64,000 nt of DNA from Pontibacter vulgaris (GCF_022758145.1 NZ_JAJVDH010000003.1:496001-560000), one strand, 5' to 3'; positions 18,737 to 27,535 are shown, counted from the stretch's first letter. Notes: generated by a model not told the origin, from the letters alone. Numbers and translations are program-made.

Positions 18737-19351
18737 ATGTTCAAGAATATAATTTACGCCATACTGCTGGGAATAGCCATGGCTGCCTGCCTGGATAACC
18801 GTGAAAATGTTAGTGAAGAAAAGGCCACAACTGCCAGCGAAACAAGCCCTGTAATTCCTTCTGAGGAAATCCCGGAAATTGACCCTGCAACGTTTCTGAT
18901 TGCCAAAGACCAGGCAGGAAGTATAAAAATCGGAATGCCGGTAGAGCAAATGCGCCAAAACGTGCCCGCCGCTTTTACTATAACTGACACTATCTTAAAC
19001 AAGGAAGGACAGCAATATACTGCTTATGTACTAAAAACTGCAGGCGAAAAACGAAGCCTGTTGGTAGAGCAAATCTGTGAGCCAGCCTGCAAAGTATGGC
19101 GAATTACTGTACTAAGCCCTGATTTTAAAACAGCAAGCGGTATAGTCATAGGCTCTAAGTATGATGAGGTGCGCCAAAAGTATAAAATTAACTATGTGAG
19201 CCCTGGCGAAGGAATCTTTGTAGCAGTAGATGAAGCAGCCGGCTTCAGTTTTGTTCTGGATAAGCCTAACTTACCCGCCGGCAACCCCGCAAACCTAAAG
19301 CCTGATGATATTCCAGCTAATACATTGGTGAAAAGCATTTTAATATATTAG
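18737..19351 (+). CDS. Predicted lipoprotein of unknown function
   Basis: This 204-aa protein has a short signal peptide ending in the lipobox IAMAAC, then a low-complexity, Glu/Ser/Thr-rich linker (residues 22-48) and a C-terminal domain starting SIKIGMPVEQMRQNVP. That domain contains a CEPAC motif, which could form a disulfide, and a repeated pattern (KIGMPVEQMRQ, VIGSKYDEVRQ) like the paired units of SmpA/BamE-like or DUF-type lipoproteins. I do not recognise the family. The DoxX gene follows closely on the same strand and the two probably form an operon that ends at the hairpin at 19861. Confidence 0.65.
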   Translation: MFKNIIYAILLGIAMAACLDNRENVSEEKATTASETSPVIPSEEIPEIDPATFLIAKDQAGSIKIGMPVEQMRQNVPAAFTITDTILNKEGQQYTAYVLKTAGEKRSLLVEQICEPACKVWRITVLSPDFKTASGIVIGSKYDEVRQKYKINYVSPGEGIFVAVDEAAGFSFVLDKPNLPAGNPANLKPDDIPANTLVKSILIY

Positions 19352-19391
19352 GCTTTTGCAATATTTAACGATTATTCGTAACATTGCTTTC

Positions 19392-19835
19392 ATGGCACTA
19401 CTTCGCTCACGTTACAATTACAGGCCACTTGGTCTTCTACTACTTAGGTTAGGCATAGGCTTTATGTTTATTTTACACGGCTGGCCCAAACTGGCAGGTG
19501 GCCCTGAGAAATGGGCACAAATTGGCAGCTCCATGGAAATGTTTGGGGTTAGTTTTGCTCCGGTATTCTGGGGTTTTATGGCAGGCTTTGCTGAAGCTGT
19601 AGGTGGCTTTTTACTAATGATAGGCTTGTTCTTCAGGCCTGTTTGTGTGCTGTTATTTATAACGATGGCAGTAGCAACTACAAGTCATGCTCTTTCTGGC
19701 GACGGATTTGGCGGTTATTCCCATGCGGCAGAAGCTGCCATCCTGTTCTTCTCCCTGATCTTTATCGGCCCTGGCAAGTATAGCCTGGACAATGCATTAT
19801 TCCCGAATAAGAAAGATCGCAACAGGTACTTTTAA
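19392..19835 (+). CDS. DoxX family membrane protein
   Basis: The protein of 147 aa (from ATG at 19392) has four hydrophobic segments and the DoxX opening LLLLRLGIGFMFILHGWPKLAGGPEKWAQIG. It also has GFAEAVGGFLLMIGLFFRP and GDGFGGYSHAAEAAILFFS. A longer form starting at TTG 19356 is possible, but the ATG fits the family better. DoxX proteins are small inner-membrane proteins linked to redox metabolism; the reaction is uncertain. It lies 40 bp after the lipoprotein stop, with a terminator downstream. Confidence 0.88.
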   Translation: MALLRSRYNYRPLGLLLLRLGIGFMFILHGWPKLAGGPEKWAQIGSSMEMFGVSFAPVFWGFMAGFAEAVGGFLLMIGLFFRPVCVLLFITMAVATTSHALSGDGFGGYSHAAEAAILFFSLIFIGPGKYSLDNALFPNKKDRNRYF

Positions 19836-19860
19836 TTACCAACAAGTACAAGGATATATT

Positions 19861-19890
19861 AAAAGCAGAAGTGTAATAGCTTCTGCTTTT
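19861..19890 (+). terminator. Terminator after DoxX gene
   Basis: AAAAGCAGAAG pairs with CTTCTGCTTTT at 19880-19890 around an 8-nt loop and is followed by more T residues, 25 bp after the DoxX stop. Confidence 0.9.
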
Positions 19891-19961
19891 TTATTTTCTG
19901 CAAACCGGTTTTAAGCAGAAATTTTAGTTTTCGATTAATTAATCTTTACCGTTTTCCCCTT

Positions 19962-19988
19962 TGTCATTTCGAGCAGTAGTGAGAAATT
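19962..19988 (+). repeat. REP-like unit, TGTCATTTCGA...GAGAAAT family
   Basis: This single unit begins TGTCATTTCGAG and ends TGAGAAAT. It matches, with changes in the middle, the paired units at 56591-56665 and a decayed reverse copy at 35000-35025. It is intergenic. Confidence 0.6.
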
Positions 19989-20009
19989 TTATTCGCTAAA
20001 GTATAAATT

Positions 20010-20044
20010 CACCCATGGCCCATCCCAGGAGAGGAATTCCGCTA
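20010..20044 (+). repeat. Degenerate REP-like unit, CACCCC/CTCC-GGAGGGG family
   Basis: CACCC, CCATCCCAGGAGAGGAATTCC and GCTA align with the better preserved copy at 34628-34665, which reads CCCCTCCAAGGAGGGG with GAATTTC after it. Both copies are directly preceded by AAAGTATAAA. The centre of this copy has lost perfect symmetry. Confidence 0.5.
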
Positions 20045-20309
20045 GTGTGCTTGTTTACGTATAGTTTTATAGTTGCCTTAATCATCTCCCAACCCCACCC
20101 TAAACCATTCCTGTAATTTCAACTTCAAAAGGGCACATTCGGCTATTTTTACTTTCCTGTCATACCGGCAAAAGGAAAGATATGAACTTTCCAAAGTATA
20201 AACTACGGCTTAAATCTGATTCCCGTACCAAGGCTGAAATGATTTTTAACTCTACCATTTCTAAGCAGAAATAACTATCATTACAAACTCATCATTACAA
20301 ACCTTATTC

Positions 20310-22067
20310 ATGTTATCAACTCTACTACTGGCGGCCCTGCTTAGTACAGGCGCTCCCGATAATAGCAAAACTGACTTAAAAACACCTTACGAGAAAGGAA
20401 ATGGCAACCAGACTGCCACCTACGAAGAAGCTATAGACTGGTACAAGAATTTCGACCGTGCTTACGAGGAAGTGAAGATGGTGCCTTATGGCTATACTGA
20501 CTCCGGCAGGCCCTTACACCTGGTAGTTATTTCTACAGATAAAGATTTTGATCCGGCTTCTATCAGGCAAAAAAATAAACGTGTATTATTAATCCAGAAT
20601 GGTATACACCCCGGTGAGCCGGAAGGTATAGATGCGACTATGATGCTGGCGCGCGATTACCTTCAGGATAAAAACCGCCGCAAGCAGCTCGATAACGTTG
20701 TACTGGCCATTATTCCGGTATACAACATTGGCGGTGCTCTTAACCGCAACAACCATACCCGCACGAATCAGAACGGCCCGGAAAGCTATGGTTTCCGGGG
20801 CAATGCCCGTAACCTCGACCTGAACCGCGACTACATCAAAACTGATTCAAAAAACGCCCAGCTCTTCCACCTCGTTTTCCGCGATTGGGACCCGGATGTG
20901 TTTATGGATAACCATACGTCCAACGGGGCCGATTACCAGCACGTGATGACGCTGATAGGAACGCAGCACAACAAACTAAACCCAACACTAGCTGGCTACC
21001 TGAAAGGCAAAATGCTTCCTGCGCTTTACGATGGCATGAAGAAAGACAAATTCCCGATGGTGCCCTACATGAACACTGTAAATGAAACGCCGGATAAAGG
21101 CATTATCGGTTTTATGGAGTCTCCGCGCTACGCCACAGGTTATACTGCGCTTTACAACACCATTGGTTTTGTGCCCGAAACGCACATGCTTAAGCCTTTC
21201 GACCAGCGCGTAAAAGCAACTTACCAGCTCATGGAAAACATGATTGAAACCGTAAGCCGCGATGCAAAAGTAATAGGTGAGTTACGTGCCAAGGCAAAAC
21301 AGGAAACACTGGCTCAGAAAAACTTCCCGTTGGATTGGAAACTGGATACTACTAAAGTAGAACAAATCCCTTTTCTGGGCTATGCCGCCAAGTATAAACC
21401 TAGTGAAGTAAGCGGTTTGGATCGTTTATACTATGACCGTAAGGCCCCTTATTCTAAAAAGATAAACTACTACAATACCTTTACGCCTACAGTAACAGTA
21501 CAAAAGCCGGTGGCTTACATTATTCCGCAGGCATGGCGCGAGGTAATTGACCGCCTGAAACTTAACCAGGTGCAGATGCGCCAGCTTAAGCGCGACACCA
21601 CCATCACCCTCGATTCATACTATATAACAGATTACAAAACAGGCCAGCGACCTTACGAAGGACATTACCTGCACAGCAACACAAAAGTTGAGACGCGCAC
21701 CATACCACGCCAGTTTTTGAAAGGCGATTACGTAGTTTACCTGAACCAGGAAGCAAACCGCTTTTTAGTGGAAACACTCGAACCGCAGGCTGTAGATTCT
21801 TACTTTAACTGGAATTTCTTCGATTCTATACTGATGCAGAAAGAGTATTTTTCGAGCTATGTGTTTGAAGACCTGGCTGCAGAGTATCTGAAAAAGAATC
21901 CGAAGCTACGTGAGCAACTCGAGGAGCGCAGAAAGAAAGACCCTGAGTTTGCAAAAAATGGTCGTGCCCAACTGGATTTTGTATACCGCAACTCGCCTAA
22001 CTATGAGCCTACACACAACCTTTACCCGGTAGGCCGCCTGATGCAGGACATAAAACTTCCGTTGTAA
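20310..22067 (+). CDS. M14 family zinc carboxypeptidase, secreted
   Basis: This 585-aa protein has a short hydrophobic N-terminus, then the M14 zinc-site motif HPGE (H100 and E103 in GIHPGEPEGIDATMM) and third ligand H202 in MDNHTSNG. RNLDLNRDY (around 167-175) supplies the substrate-binding Arg/Asn residues. E290 in FVPETHML is the likely catalytic base. It should cleave C-terminal residues from peptides in the periplasm or outside the cell. The C-terminal 250 residues are an extra domain seen in large Bacteroidota members. The gene is monocistronic, with a terminator 24 bp downstream. Confidence 0.9.
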   Translation: MLSTLLLAALLSTGAPDNSKTDLKTPYEKGNGNQTATYEEAIDWYKNFDRAYEEVKMVPYGYTDSGRPLHLVVISTDKDFDPASIRQKNKRVLLIQNGIHPGEPEGIDATMMLARDYLQDKNRRKQLDNVVLAIIPVYNIGGALNRNNHTRTNQNGPESYGFRGNARNLDLNRDYIKTDSKNAQLFHLVFRDWDPDVFMDNHTSNGADYQHVMTLIGTQHNKLNPTLAGYLKGKMLPALYDGMKKDKFPMVPYMNTVNETPDKGIIGFMESPRYATGYTALYNTIGFVPETHMLKPFDQRVKATYQLMENMIETVSRDAKVIGELRAKAKQETLAQKNFPLDWKLDTTKVEQIPFLGYAAKYKPSEVSGLDRLYYDRKAPYSKKINYYNTFTPTVTVQKPVAYIIPQAWREVIDRLKLNQVQMRQLKRDTTITLDSYYITDYKTGQRPYEGHYLHSNTKVETRTIPRQFLKGDYVVYLNQEANRFLVETLEPQAVDSYFNWNFFDSILMQKEYFSSYVFEDLAAEYLKKNPKLREQLEERRKKDPEFAKNGRAQLDFVYRNSPNYEPTHNLYPVGRLMQDIKLPL

Positions 22068-22090
22068 AGTATAGATTGCTCAGAAAGTAT

Positions 22091-22116
22091 AAAAGCCACC
22101 TACGCAGGTGGCTTTT
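22091..22116. terminator. Terminator after M14 peptidase gene
   Basis: AAAAGCCACCT pairs with AGGTGGCTTTT at 22106-22116 around a 4-nt loop, followed by T residues. An AAGTATAA copy touches the left arm and TTATACTT lies just beyond. The same AAAAGCCACC arms recur in the terminator at 25146. Confidence 0.93.
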
Positions 22117-22222
22117 TTGTTGGCTTATACTTTGAAATTTTAGTAGCCCCGCAGTTTATACTTAGTTAACGCCTGAACTATAGGCCTTTACAAGAGTAAA
22201 CTATAGGATAGCAAGTATAACT

Positions 22223-23500
22223 ATGGAGTTACCGGAAGGCTTTCAGAAGATGATGGATTTTGGCCTTGTAGAAGCATTGCTTGGCCGCCGCTCCCGCCGT
22301 TTTTTTATGGGTGCCGAAATTCCGGATGGCATTTTTGCCTATAAATCGAAACAGGCTCCTCTCCCACTTTCTGAGCTTGAAAAACTGCTTGTTGTTGCGG
22401 CCTGTGCCGGTAATACAAGTTGGCACCACATGATCTTTAGGGCGCAGCGCTATGCTCCGCACCTTTCGAACTATGCTGGCGCAGCAAGTGGACGTACTTT
22501 CCCTTCTGCTGCCGGTTTCCATACAAGTATGACATTTTTTACGGATGATGAAGGTGTTTACGTGCTTAATAACCGCGATGCTCCGGCCACTGCTGAAAGA
22601 GATAAGGATGGAAACCTGAACCTGGAAGATGTCTTAAATGCATTGAAAAGCCAGATTACAAAACTACAGAATGGGCGTGTGGGCGTGCCCTGTGAAGTAC
22701 CTTATATAGAAGCGCATAATACCTGGGTTGTAAATAAGCCTGGCACGCTGCTGGTTATGCCTGTTGGCGATCTGTCGCAGCATGTATTGCTCGGTTTATG
22801 CTATATGCTCCAGAATGGAATGGTGCTGACTGATGACATCAACAAAAGACCAATTCCCGGAATAGAAAAGTATAACCATATGCTAGCCCCGCAAAGTGTA
22901 TGGCCCATTACTTTTCTGGAGCAATGGTCGATGGCGGAACTGGCGGCGGAATTAAGTACGAGCTGCTATGCCGGTGCCCTGATGTTGCAGGCAATGGGCC
23001 TGGGCGGCTGGATGTTTGATGGCGTTGACCCCCTAAGTATGTTGGGTGCAAGTGGCAACCCAAACGTACCAGGCCTGGGCTTCAGGTACGACTCAGATGA
23101 ACGCTGGCCTTACCCAAACGTAACCGGCCTGAAAGGAATAATGGAAGGTTATTGCCCCCCTCATTACCCAACCATGCGTGCTGCAGTGGAAGCAATCTGC
23201 GACAGGAAGTTCGGAAAAGGCGGCCCTTTTAATACGACCACGCCCGGCCCTTGGAAAGAATCTGCAAAAGTACGTGGCGCTGCAGAAGTGCATCCAGAAG
23301 AATTCAGAGAATGCGTTGCCTTGCAGGCGCAATATATTTACGATACGTTTGGGAAGTTTCCGGGCACAGTACCTTCCATTTTTATACTTACCTACCTGCA
23401 GGCGCACCACCTGGACCTTGAATTTTACGATACCTTTTTTAAACCGGGCTCATACCTTACAACACACGCCGGGCACATGGCTAACTGGCATAAATTGTAG
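22223..23500 (+). CDS. Uncharacterised protein with nitroreductase-like features
   Basis: This 425-aa protein is not one I can name. The first 120 residues contain ALLGRRSRRFF, PLPLSELEKLLVVAACAG and SGRTFPSAAGFHTSMTFFTDDEGVYVLNN. These follow the order of SagB/nitroreductase enzymes: an Arg-Ser-Arg FMN-binding stretch, a leading helix, then a PSAG-type loop. GALMLQAMGLGGWMFDGVDP may match the second FMN-binding part. It would then be a cytoplasmic flavin-dependent oxidoreductase of unusual length, with an added C-terminal domain of unknown role (from about residue 300). No signal peptide is seen. An AAGTATAA copy lies directly upstream of the ATG. A typical nitroreductase gene lies 1 kb downstream. 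Confidence 0.5.
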   Translation: MELPEGFQKMMDFGLVEALLGRRSRRFFMGAEIPDGIFAYKSKQAPLPLSELEKLLVVAACAGNTSWHHMIFRAQRYAPHLSNYAGAASGRTFPSAAGFHTSMTFFTDDEGVYVLNNRDAPATAERDKDGNLNLEDVLNALKSQITKLQNGRVGVPCEVPYIEAHNTWVVNKPGTLLVMPVGDLSQHVLLGLCYMLQNGMVLTDDINKRPIPGIEKYNHMLAPQSVWPITFLEQWSMAELAAELSTSCYAGALMLQAMGLGGWMFDGVDPLSMLGASGNPNVPGLGFRYDSDERWPYPNVTGLKGIMEGYCPPHYPTMRAAVEAICDRKFGKGGPFNTTTPGPWKESAKVRGAAEVHPEEFRECVALQAQYIYDTFGKFPGTVPSIFILTYLQAHHLDLEFYDTFFKPGSYLTTHAGHMANWHKL

Positions 23501-23549
23501 TTATTCAGCAAGTATAATTGCACCTCCTGTTTTCTCTTTTCATGCTGAA

Positions 23550-24128
23550 TTACATAATGCGATAGCCATACTTAAAAAGCAGTGTCCCGCTCCAATCGCC
23601 GTTGCTGTAAGGCTGTGCCATTGCCTTTATACTTGCCAAAGACTTTTCGCCAACGGAAAACTCATTTTCCAGGATCAGGTTCAGGCCAGGCAATAATTTA
23701 CCCTCCGGATTATCTGGTACAACATCGCCCTTATTTTTGTACCAGTGGTTCATGTATAAAATTGTAGCACCTGTTCCGAGCTTCAGGTTATAGTTTCGGT
23801 TATTCCCAAAAGGCGAAAGAAATACATTTCCATCCACATGTGTAGCCAGGGCATAATGTTTCAGATCTTCGCTTATAATACTGGTTCTGTTTCCATAACC
23901 CAAGCCTACAGCCACCGAACCACTAATCAGTTTATTATACTTCTTGGTCAGTTCGGCTTCCATCGCGCCAACTAAGATATTCGCATTTGTTTCTTCCTGT
24001 GCTAATAGCAAACCACCAATTCCTACTTTTATATCCAATTTACCTTCGAGCCCTGTTTGAGCCCGGGCAATTTCTGATAGCCCAAACAGCATGACAATAA
24101 ATATGATTAACCAGAAATTCTTATTCAT
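23550..24128 (-). CDS. Predicted outer membrane beta-barrel protein, unknown function
   Basis: This 192-aa protein has a clear signal peptide (cleavage after ARA-Q) and a mature part of alternating polar and hydrophobic strands with many Gly and aromatic residues, ending GTLLFKYGYRIM. That fits a small outer-membrane beta-barrel with a C-terminal aromatic strand. I see no enzyme motif. It converges with the gene ending at 23500, only 49 bp away, and diverges from the nitroreductase gene at 24496. Confidence 0.6.
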   Translation of the reverse strand: MNKNFWLIIFIVMLFGLSEIARAQTGLEGKLDIKVGIGGLLLAQEETNANILVGAMEAELTKKYNKLISGSVAVGLGYGNRTSIISEDLKHYALATHVDGNVFLSPFGNNRNYNLKLGTGATILYMNHWYKNKGDVVPDNPEGKLLPGLNLILENEFSVGEKSLASIKAMAQPYSNGDWSGTLLFKYGYRIM

Positions 24129-24445
24129 TTGCTTTTTATATGGCTTTTAAAATTTGACTGAATCTTTAACGGCAGAACACCTCTCTTTTATATAAATATT
24201 TTAATTTAATTTTTAATTTATTAATCAACAATTCCATAATGCAGTGATAATGGTTAATTATGAAAGCCATTTAAATAACTGACAACCAATCACCTAAATA
24301 ATTTACAACAAACCACTTATACTCCATACTTCAATTACTATTTGCTTATAAAACACAAAACAATTTGCAGGTATAAGTAAAACCTTAAACCGCAGCTTTA
24401 AAAAAGCTTGCAGGAAACTATTGCATTACATGAAGCGTTATTGTT

Positions 24446-24453
24446 TATATTTG
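24446..24453 (+). promoter_or_regulatory. -7 box of nitroreductase gene
   Basis: TATATTTG matches the Bacteroidota -7 consensus TAnnTTTG exactly and lies 42 bp before the ATG. A TTG 22 bp upstream (24421-24423) may serve as the -33 element, at slightly long spacing. Confidence 0.55.
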
Positions 24454-24454
24454 C

Positions 24455-24465
24455 ATGTACATACA
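24455..24465 (+). promoter_or_regulatory. Operator-like word ATGTACATACA at nitroreductase promoter
   Basis: The 11-mer begins two bases after the -7 box, covering the expected start of transcription. It is identical to the two copies upstream of the pirin gene (2763-2773, 2778-2788). Binding here would block RNA polymerase. The regulator is not encoded in the window. Confidence 0.6.
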
Positions 24466-24495
24466 TTATTTGTATAGATAATAATAAGAATAAAT

Positions 24496-25128
24496 ATGAG
24501 CCTTTTAAAGCATTTGAATTGGAGATATGCCACCAAGCGTATGACAGGTGAGCAAGTACCACAGGAAAAAGTTGATTATATTCTGGAAGCGACACGTTTA
24601 TCAGCTTCGTCTATGGGTTTGCAGCCATACACTATTTTAGTAGTTGAGGATGCGGACCTGCGCAAGCAGATTCAGAAAGTTGCCTATAACCAGCCACAGA
24701 TTGCAGAAGCATCGCACCTTCTTATTTTTGCCGCCTGGGATAATGTGACAGAAACACAGGTAGATGAGTATATGCAGAATATTGCCGCTGTACGTAATGT
24801 ACCAGTTGAGTCTCTTGCTGATTTTAAAAACAGCCTGATGGGTGCTGTAGTTAGCCGTACACAGGAGCAAAAATATGAGTGGGCCGCACGCCAGGCGTAT
24901 ATTGCACTAGGCACCGCTTTGGCCGCAGCCGCAGAGCAAGGCGTAGATGCCACCCCTATGGAAGGCTTTGACCCTACTGCCCTGGATGAGCTCCTGAACC
25001 TGAAAGAAAAAGGATTACGCAGCGTAACAATGCTTCCGTTGGGTTACCGCCACGTAGAAGCCGATTTCTTAGCAACTGCTAAAAAAGTACGCCGTAGCAA
25101 AGACAAGCTGTTTGTAAAACTTGCCTAA
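24496..25128 (+). CDS. NfsB-like nitroreductase family NAD(P)H oxidoreductase
   Basis: This 210-aa flavoprotein opens with LLKHLNWRYATKRM, the nitroreductase FMN-binding start. It continues ATRLSASSMGLQPYTILVVED (the loop around FMN), AARQAYIALGTALAAAAEQGVDATPMEGFDP (the NfsB/YdjA-like helix and substrate lid) and VTMLPLGYRHVEADF near the end. It should use NAD(P)H to reduce quinones, nitro compounds or flavins through FMN. Its promoter shares the ATGTACATACA word with the pirin gene, suggesting induction by electrophiles or quinones. A perfect terminator follows. Confidence 0.93.
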   Translation: MSLLKHLNWRYATKRMTGEQVPQEKVDYILEATRLSASSMGLQPYTILVVEDADLRKQIQKVAYNQPQIAEASHLLIFAAWDNVTETQVDEYMQNIAAVRNVPVESLADFKNSLMGAVVSRTQEQKYEWAARQAYIALGTALAAAAEQGVDATPMEGFDPTALDELLNLKEKGLRSVTMLPLGYRHVEADFLATAKKVRRSKDKLFVKLA

Positions 25129-25145
25129 GTATAAAAACATCACAT

Positions 25146-25183
25146 AAACACAAAAGCCACCTGAATCGGTGGCTTTTGTGTTT
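25146..25183. terminator. Long bidirectional terminator after nitroreductase gene
   Basis: AAACACAAAAGCCACC pairs perfectly with its complement at 25168-25183 (16 bp, 6-nt loop). It lies between the convergent nitroreductase and DUF885 genes, so it can end both transcripts. Confidence 0.95.
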
Positions 25184-25230
25184 ATATAATTAGTGCTTCT
25201 TCCCTTGTTGCTGAAGAACAAGTATAAATG

Positions 25231-26550
25231 CTATTTCAGCATTGAGGCTGTGGCCGGGTTAGAAAGCAGCTCACCGAAAAGCTCCCATCGCTTGGCAGGG
25301 TTATCTTCAGTGCCGCCATTGGTTTCTATGTAATTGCGTACCAGTTGCTTGCCCAGGTTATAATTGATAACGTAGCTGCGGTATTTATCCATAAAGCGGG
25401 TGCGTTGCAGCGCTTTGTCTTTTGGGTACATGTTATACTTTACCAGCATATCAGCAGCTTGCTCGCGCGATATTTTTCCATCCAGGTATAGCCTGGCAGA
25501 TTCGTTGCCGGCAAAATCAAGCTGGCCCATTTTACCAAGTATAGCATAGTAGCGGTCTGCCTCGGCAGCATTTAAACCTGCCAGCGGAAACAGCACTTCT
25601 TTCTCAAATTTTATACGCTCCTTCGCCGGGAAAGCCACATCAATGCCATAGTTGGCACTGCCTTCGGCTATTAAACTCTGTGGCGAAAAAAGAGGGTAAA
25701 TTGAGTATTCTTTCCAACCTTTTTTATCCACTAAGTTCTGCTCCAGTAACACATTAAATACGTGGTGGCCCGGGTAACCTTCGTGCGAGGCCAGGTCAAT
25801 GGCTCGCTCAATATAGATCGGAAAATCGGTGTTGATCTGTATTAAACTATAGCCTTTGCCTTTGTAATAATTGTAACCAGACCAGGCTTTATCGGTCACG
25901 AATTCGAGTTTAAAGTTTTCGTTTTCAGGCAGTTTATAATGCACTTTGGTACGATTGCGAGCTTCTGCAATGGCAGCTTTAAAAACGGCATCTAACTTAG
26001 CTTTCGGTATCTCAAATTTTACGCGGTAGGCATCCCAGCGCTCGCTTATACTTCCTTTGCCCGGCAACTCGCGGTCTATGGCTGTAAGTATAGAATCGAA
26101 ATGGGCCAGTTCGTAGTGTGGAGGTACAGCATCATAAAGTAGTCTGGCTTCTTCGTCAAAGCTATACTTTTTGCCCTGCATCATCTCTACTTTGGTAATA
26201 GCAGCCAGCACCTGTTTCTTAAACATCACCAACCGTCGATTCTCATCTACAGGCAATTTATCGGTTTCCTGAGCCTCTAACTGCTGTTGTATAGCTTTAA
26301 ATTCAGCTAAAAATTCTTCGGCAGGCAGCGAGTCGGCTGCTTCTCCGGTTGGTTTCCATTCTTCAGGCCCATAGTAAGCATCCACCACATCGCTGTCGTA
26401 TTGGCCCAGTTTAAGCAGAGTTTTAACGTAGCGCTCGGCCAGTTGGTCCATGGTAACTACATCGGTTTTCCCGGTTTCAGTTTTAGTCGATGAACAAGCC
26501 CAGCAGGCAGCAAGCAGCAATAGAAGAAATGTTTTTTTCAGAGTTTGCAT
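25231..26550 (-). CDS. DUF885-type metallopeptidase-like lipoprotein
   Basis: This 439-aa protein has a signal peptide with a lipobox at LAAC (C16). Its key motif is SHEGYPGHH at residues 255-263, which is diagnostic for DUF885, a family thought to be zinc peptidases related to thermolysin-like proteins. A downstream Glu in LIAEGSANYG would be the third metal ligand. It should sit in the periplasm or outer membrane, anchored by lipid. The substrate is unknown. It is monocistronic. Confidence 0.85.
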   Translation of the reverse strand: MQTLKKTFLLLLLAACWACSSTKTETGKTDVVTMDQLAERYVKTLLKLGQYDSDVVDAYYGPEEWKPTGEAADSLPAEEFLAEFKAIQQQLEAQETDKLPVDENRRLVMFKKQVLAAITKVEMMQGKKYSFDEEARLLYDAVPPHYELAHFDSILTAIDRELPGKGSISERWDAYRVKFEIPKAKLDAVFKAAIAEARNRTKVHYKLPENENFKLEFVTDKAWSGYNYYKGKGYSLIQINTDFPIYIERAIDLASHEGYPGHHVFNVLLEQNLVDKKGWKEYSIYPLFSPQSLIAEGSANYGIDVAFPAKERIKFEKEVLFPLAGLNAAEADRYYAILGKMGQLDFAGNESARLYLDGKISREQAADMLVKYNMYPKDKALQRTRFMDKYRSYVINYNLGKQLVRNYIETNGGTEDNPAKRWELFGELLSNPATASMLK

Positions 26551-26664
26551 GTAAGGTAATTATAGTTCAGGAAGGCAAGTTATGGTTGTTTGGGCAAGAT
26601 GAAAAAGTATAGCTCAGGATTTATACTTAGCCGGTAATTGTATCGGCTAAGTATAAGAAAGTGT

Positions 26665-26731
26665 CGGTAAAAGGACCAGACCTACGGCGTTCGCAAAACC
26701 TCGGAGCGTCTTCGCAGGAGCTACGCACGCT
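26665..26731. repeat. Possible REP-like element
   Basis: A GC-rich segment with two related ends (AGACCTACGG ... AACCTCGGAGCG and CGCACGCTGAGAGGCCTGTT) lies between PhzF and DUF885 genes. It stands out from the AT-rich surroundings, is flanked by AAGTATAA and TTATACTT, and resembles the mosaic GC-rich repeats near dnaG. Only one copy of this type is in the window, so the call is tentative. Confidence 0.35.
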
Positions 26732-26746
26732 GAGAGGCCTGTTAGT

Positions 26747-27535
26747 TTATACTTCTATTTCGCCGGTGAGGTAGGTTACGGCATTGCCCGTTATTTTTAC
26801 CCTGTCGCCCAGGTATTCGCATGTTAAGTCGCCCTGCCTTTTAGAGAGTTGTTTGGCTGTTAAGGTTTTTTTGTCCAGCTTTTTGTTCCAGTAAGGCGTT
26901 AGCGTGGTATGTGCCGAACCGGTTACAGGGTCTTCGGATATGCCTACCTGCGGGCAAAAGAACCGCGATACAAAATCCACTCCGTTGCCAGGAGCCGAAA
27001 CGATAACGCCCCGCGCTTCAACCGAATTTATAAGGTTTATATCCGGTGCAAAACAAGCCACATCATCTTCCGAAGTATAAATCAACAGGTAGTCGGTTTT
27101 ACCTTTATAGGTTTCCAGCGGAGCCTTTCCGAAGGCTTTTACCAGAGCTTCCGGTGTTTCAGTTTTTTCCAGCTTATCTGTGGGGAAGTTCAGCGTAAGG
27201 GCATTTCCTTGCTTTTCAACGGTAAGCAGTCCGCTACGCCGCGAGTATAGTTTAACCGGATTGGTTGGATGGTTGTAATAGCGGAACAACACATAAGCTG
27301 CGGCCAGCGTGGCGTGCCCGCACAGGTCAACTTCTACGGTTGGCGTAAACCAGCGTATCTCGTAATCCTCACCGGTTTTCACCACAAAAGCAGTTTCGGC
27401 AAGGTTATTTTCTGCAGCTATACTTTGCATTTTCGCATCATCGAGCCACGCATCGAGCACACAAACAGCAGCCGGGTTGCCACCAAAAACTTTATCTGTA
27501 AAAGCGTCTATCTGGTATAGTTTAATTTTTGCCAA
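26747..27535 (-). CDS. PhzF family isomerase-like protein
   Basis: This 262-aa protein has the PhzF opening IDAFTDKVFGGNPAAVCVL. The catalytic glutamate is E47 in NNLAETAFV and H74 in DLCGHATLAAA is present. The second half contains GISEDPVTGSAHTTLTPYW, which supplies the mirror-image Asp and Gly-Ser residues of the diaminopimelate-epimerase-like fold. PhzF isomerises an intermediate of phenazine synthesis, but no other phenazine genes are here, so a general isomerase role is more likely. The gene is preceded on its 5' side by a terminator for the dipeptidase. Confidence 0.92.
   Translation of the reverse strand: MAKIKLYQIDAFTDKVFGGNPAAVCVLDAWLDDAKMQSIAAENNLAETAFVVKTGEDYEIRWFTPTVEVDLCGHATLAAAYVLFRYYNHPTNPVKLYSRRSGLLTVEKQGNALTLNFPTDKLEKTETPEALVKAFGKAPLETYKGKTDYLLIYTSEDDVACFAPDINLINSVEARGVIVSAPGNGVDFVSRFFCPQVGISEDPVTGSAHTTLTPYWNKKLDKKTLTAKQLSKRQGDLTCEYLGDRVKITGNAVTYLTGEIEV

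Larger units (their letters stand above)
19836..20309. other. 474-bp intergenic region with terminator and degenerate repeat units
   Basis: After the DoxX terminator (19861-19890), the region holds three decayed REP-like pieces: a TGTCATTTCGAG...GAGAAAT unit (19962-19988), a CACCC...CCAGGAGAGG unit (20010-20044) and a CCCAACCCCACCC stretch near 20088. It also contains two AAGTATAA copies. No gene is evident. The promoter of the M14 peptidase gene must lie near the right end. Confidence 0.6.
24129..24495. other. 367-bp AT-rich divergent promoter region
   Basis: This stretch separates the minus-strand barrel gene from the plus-strand nitroreductase gene and contains no reading frame. Its left part is nearly pure A/T (about 24188-24232). 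The right end carries the nitroreductase promoter and the operator-like ATGTACATACA. Confidence 0.6.

Noticed and set aside
19960-20110. A CRISPR-like or tandem array
   Set aside because: The repeats are single decayed REP-type units with no regular spacing and no cas genes.
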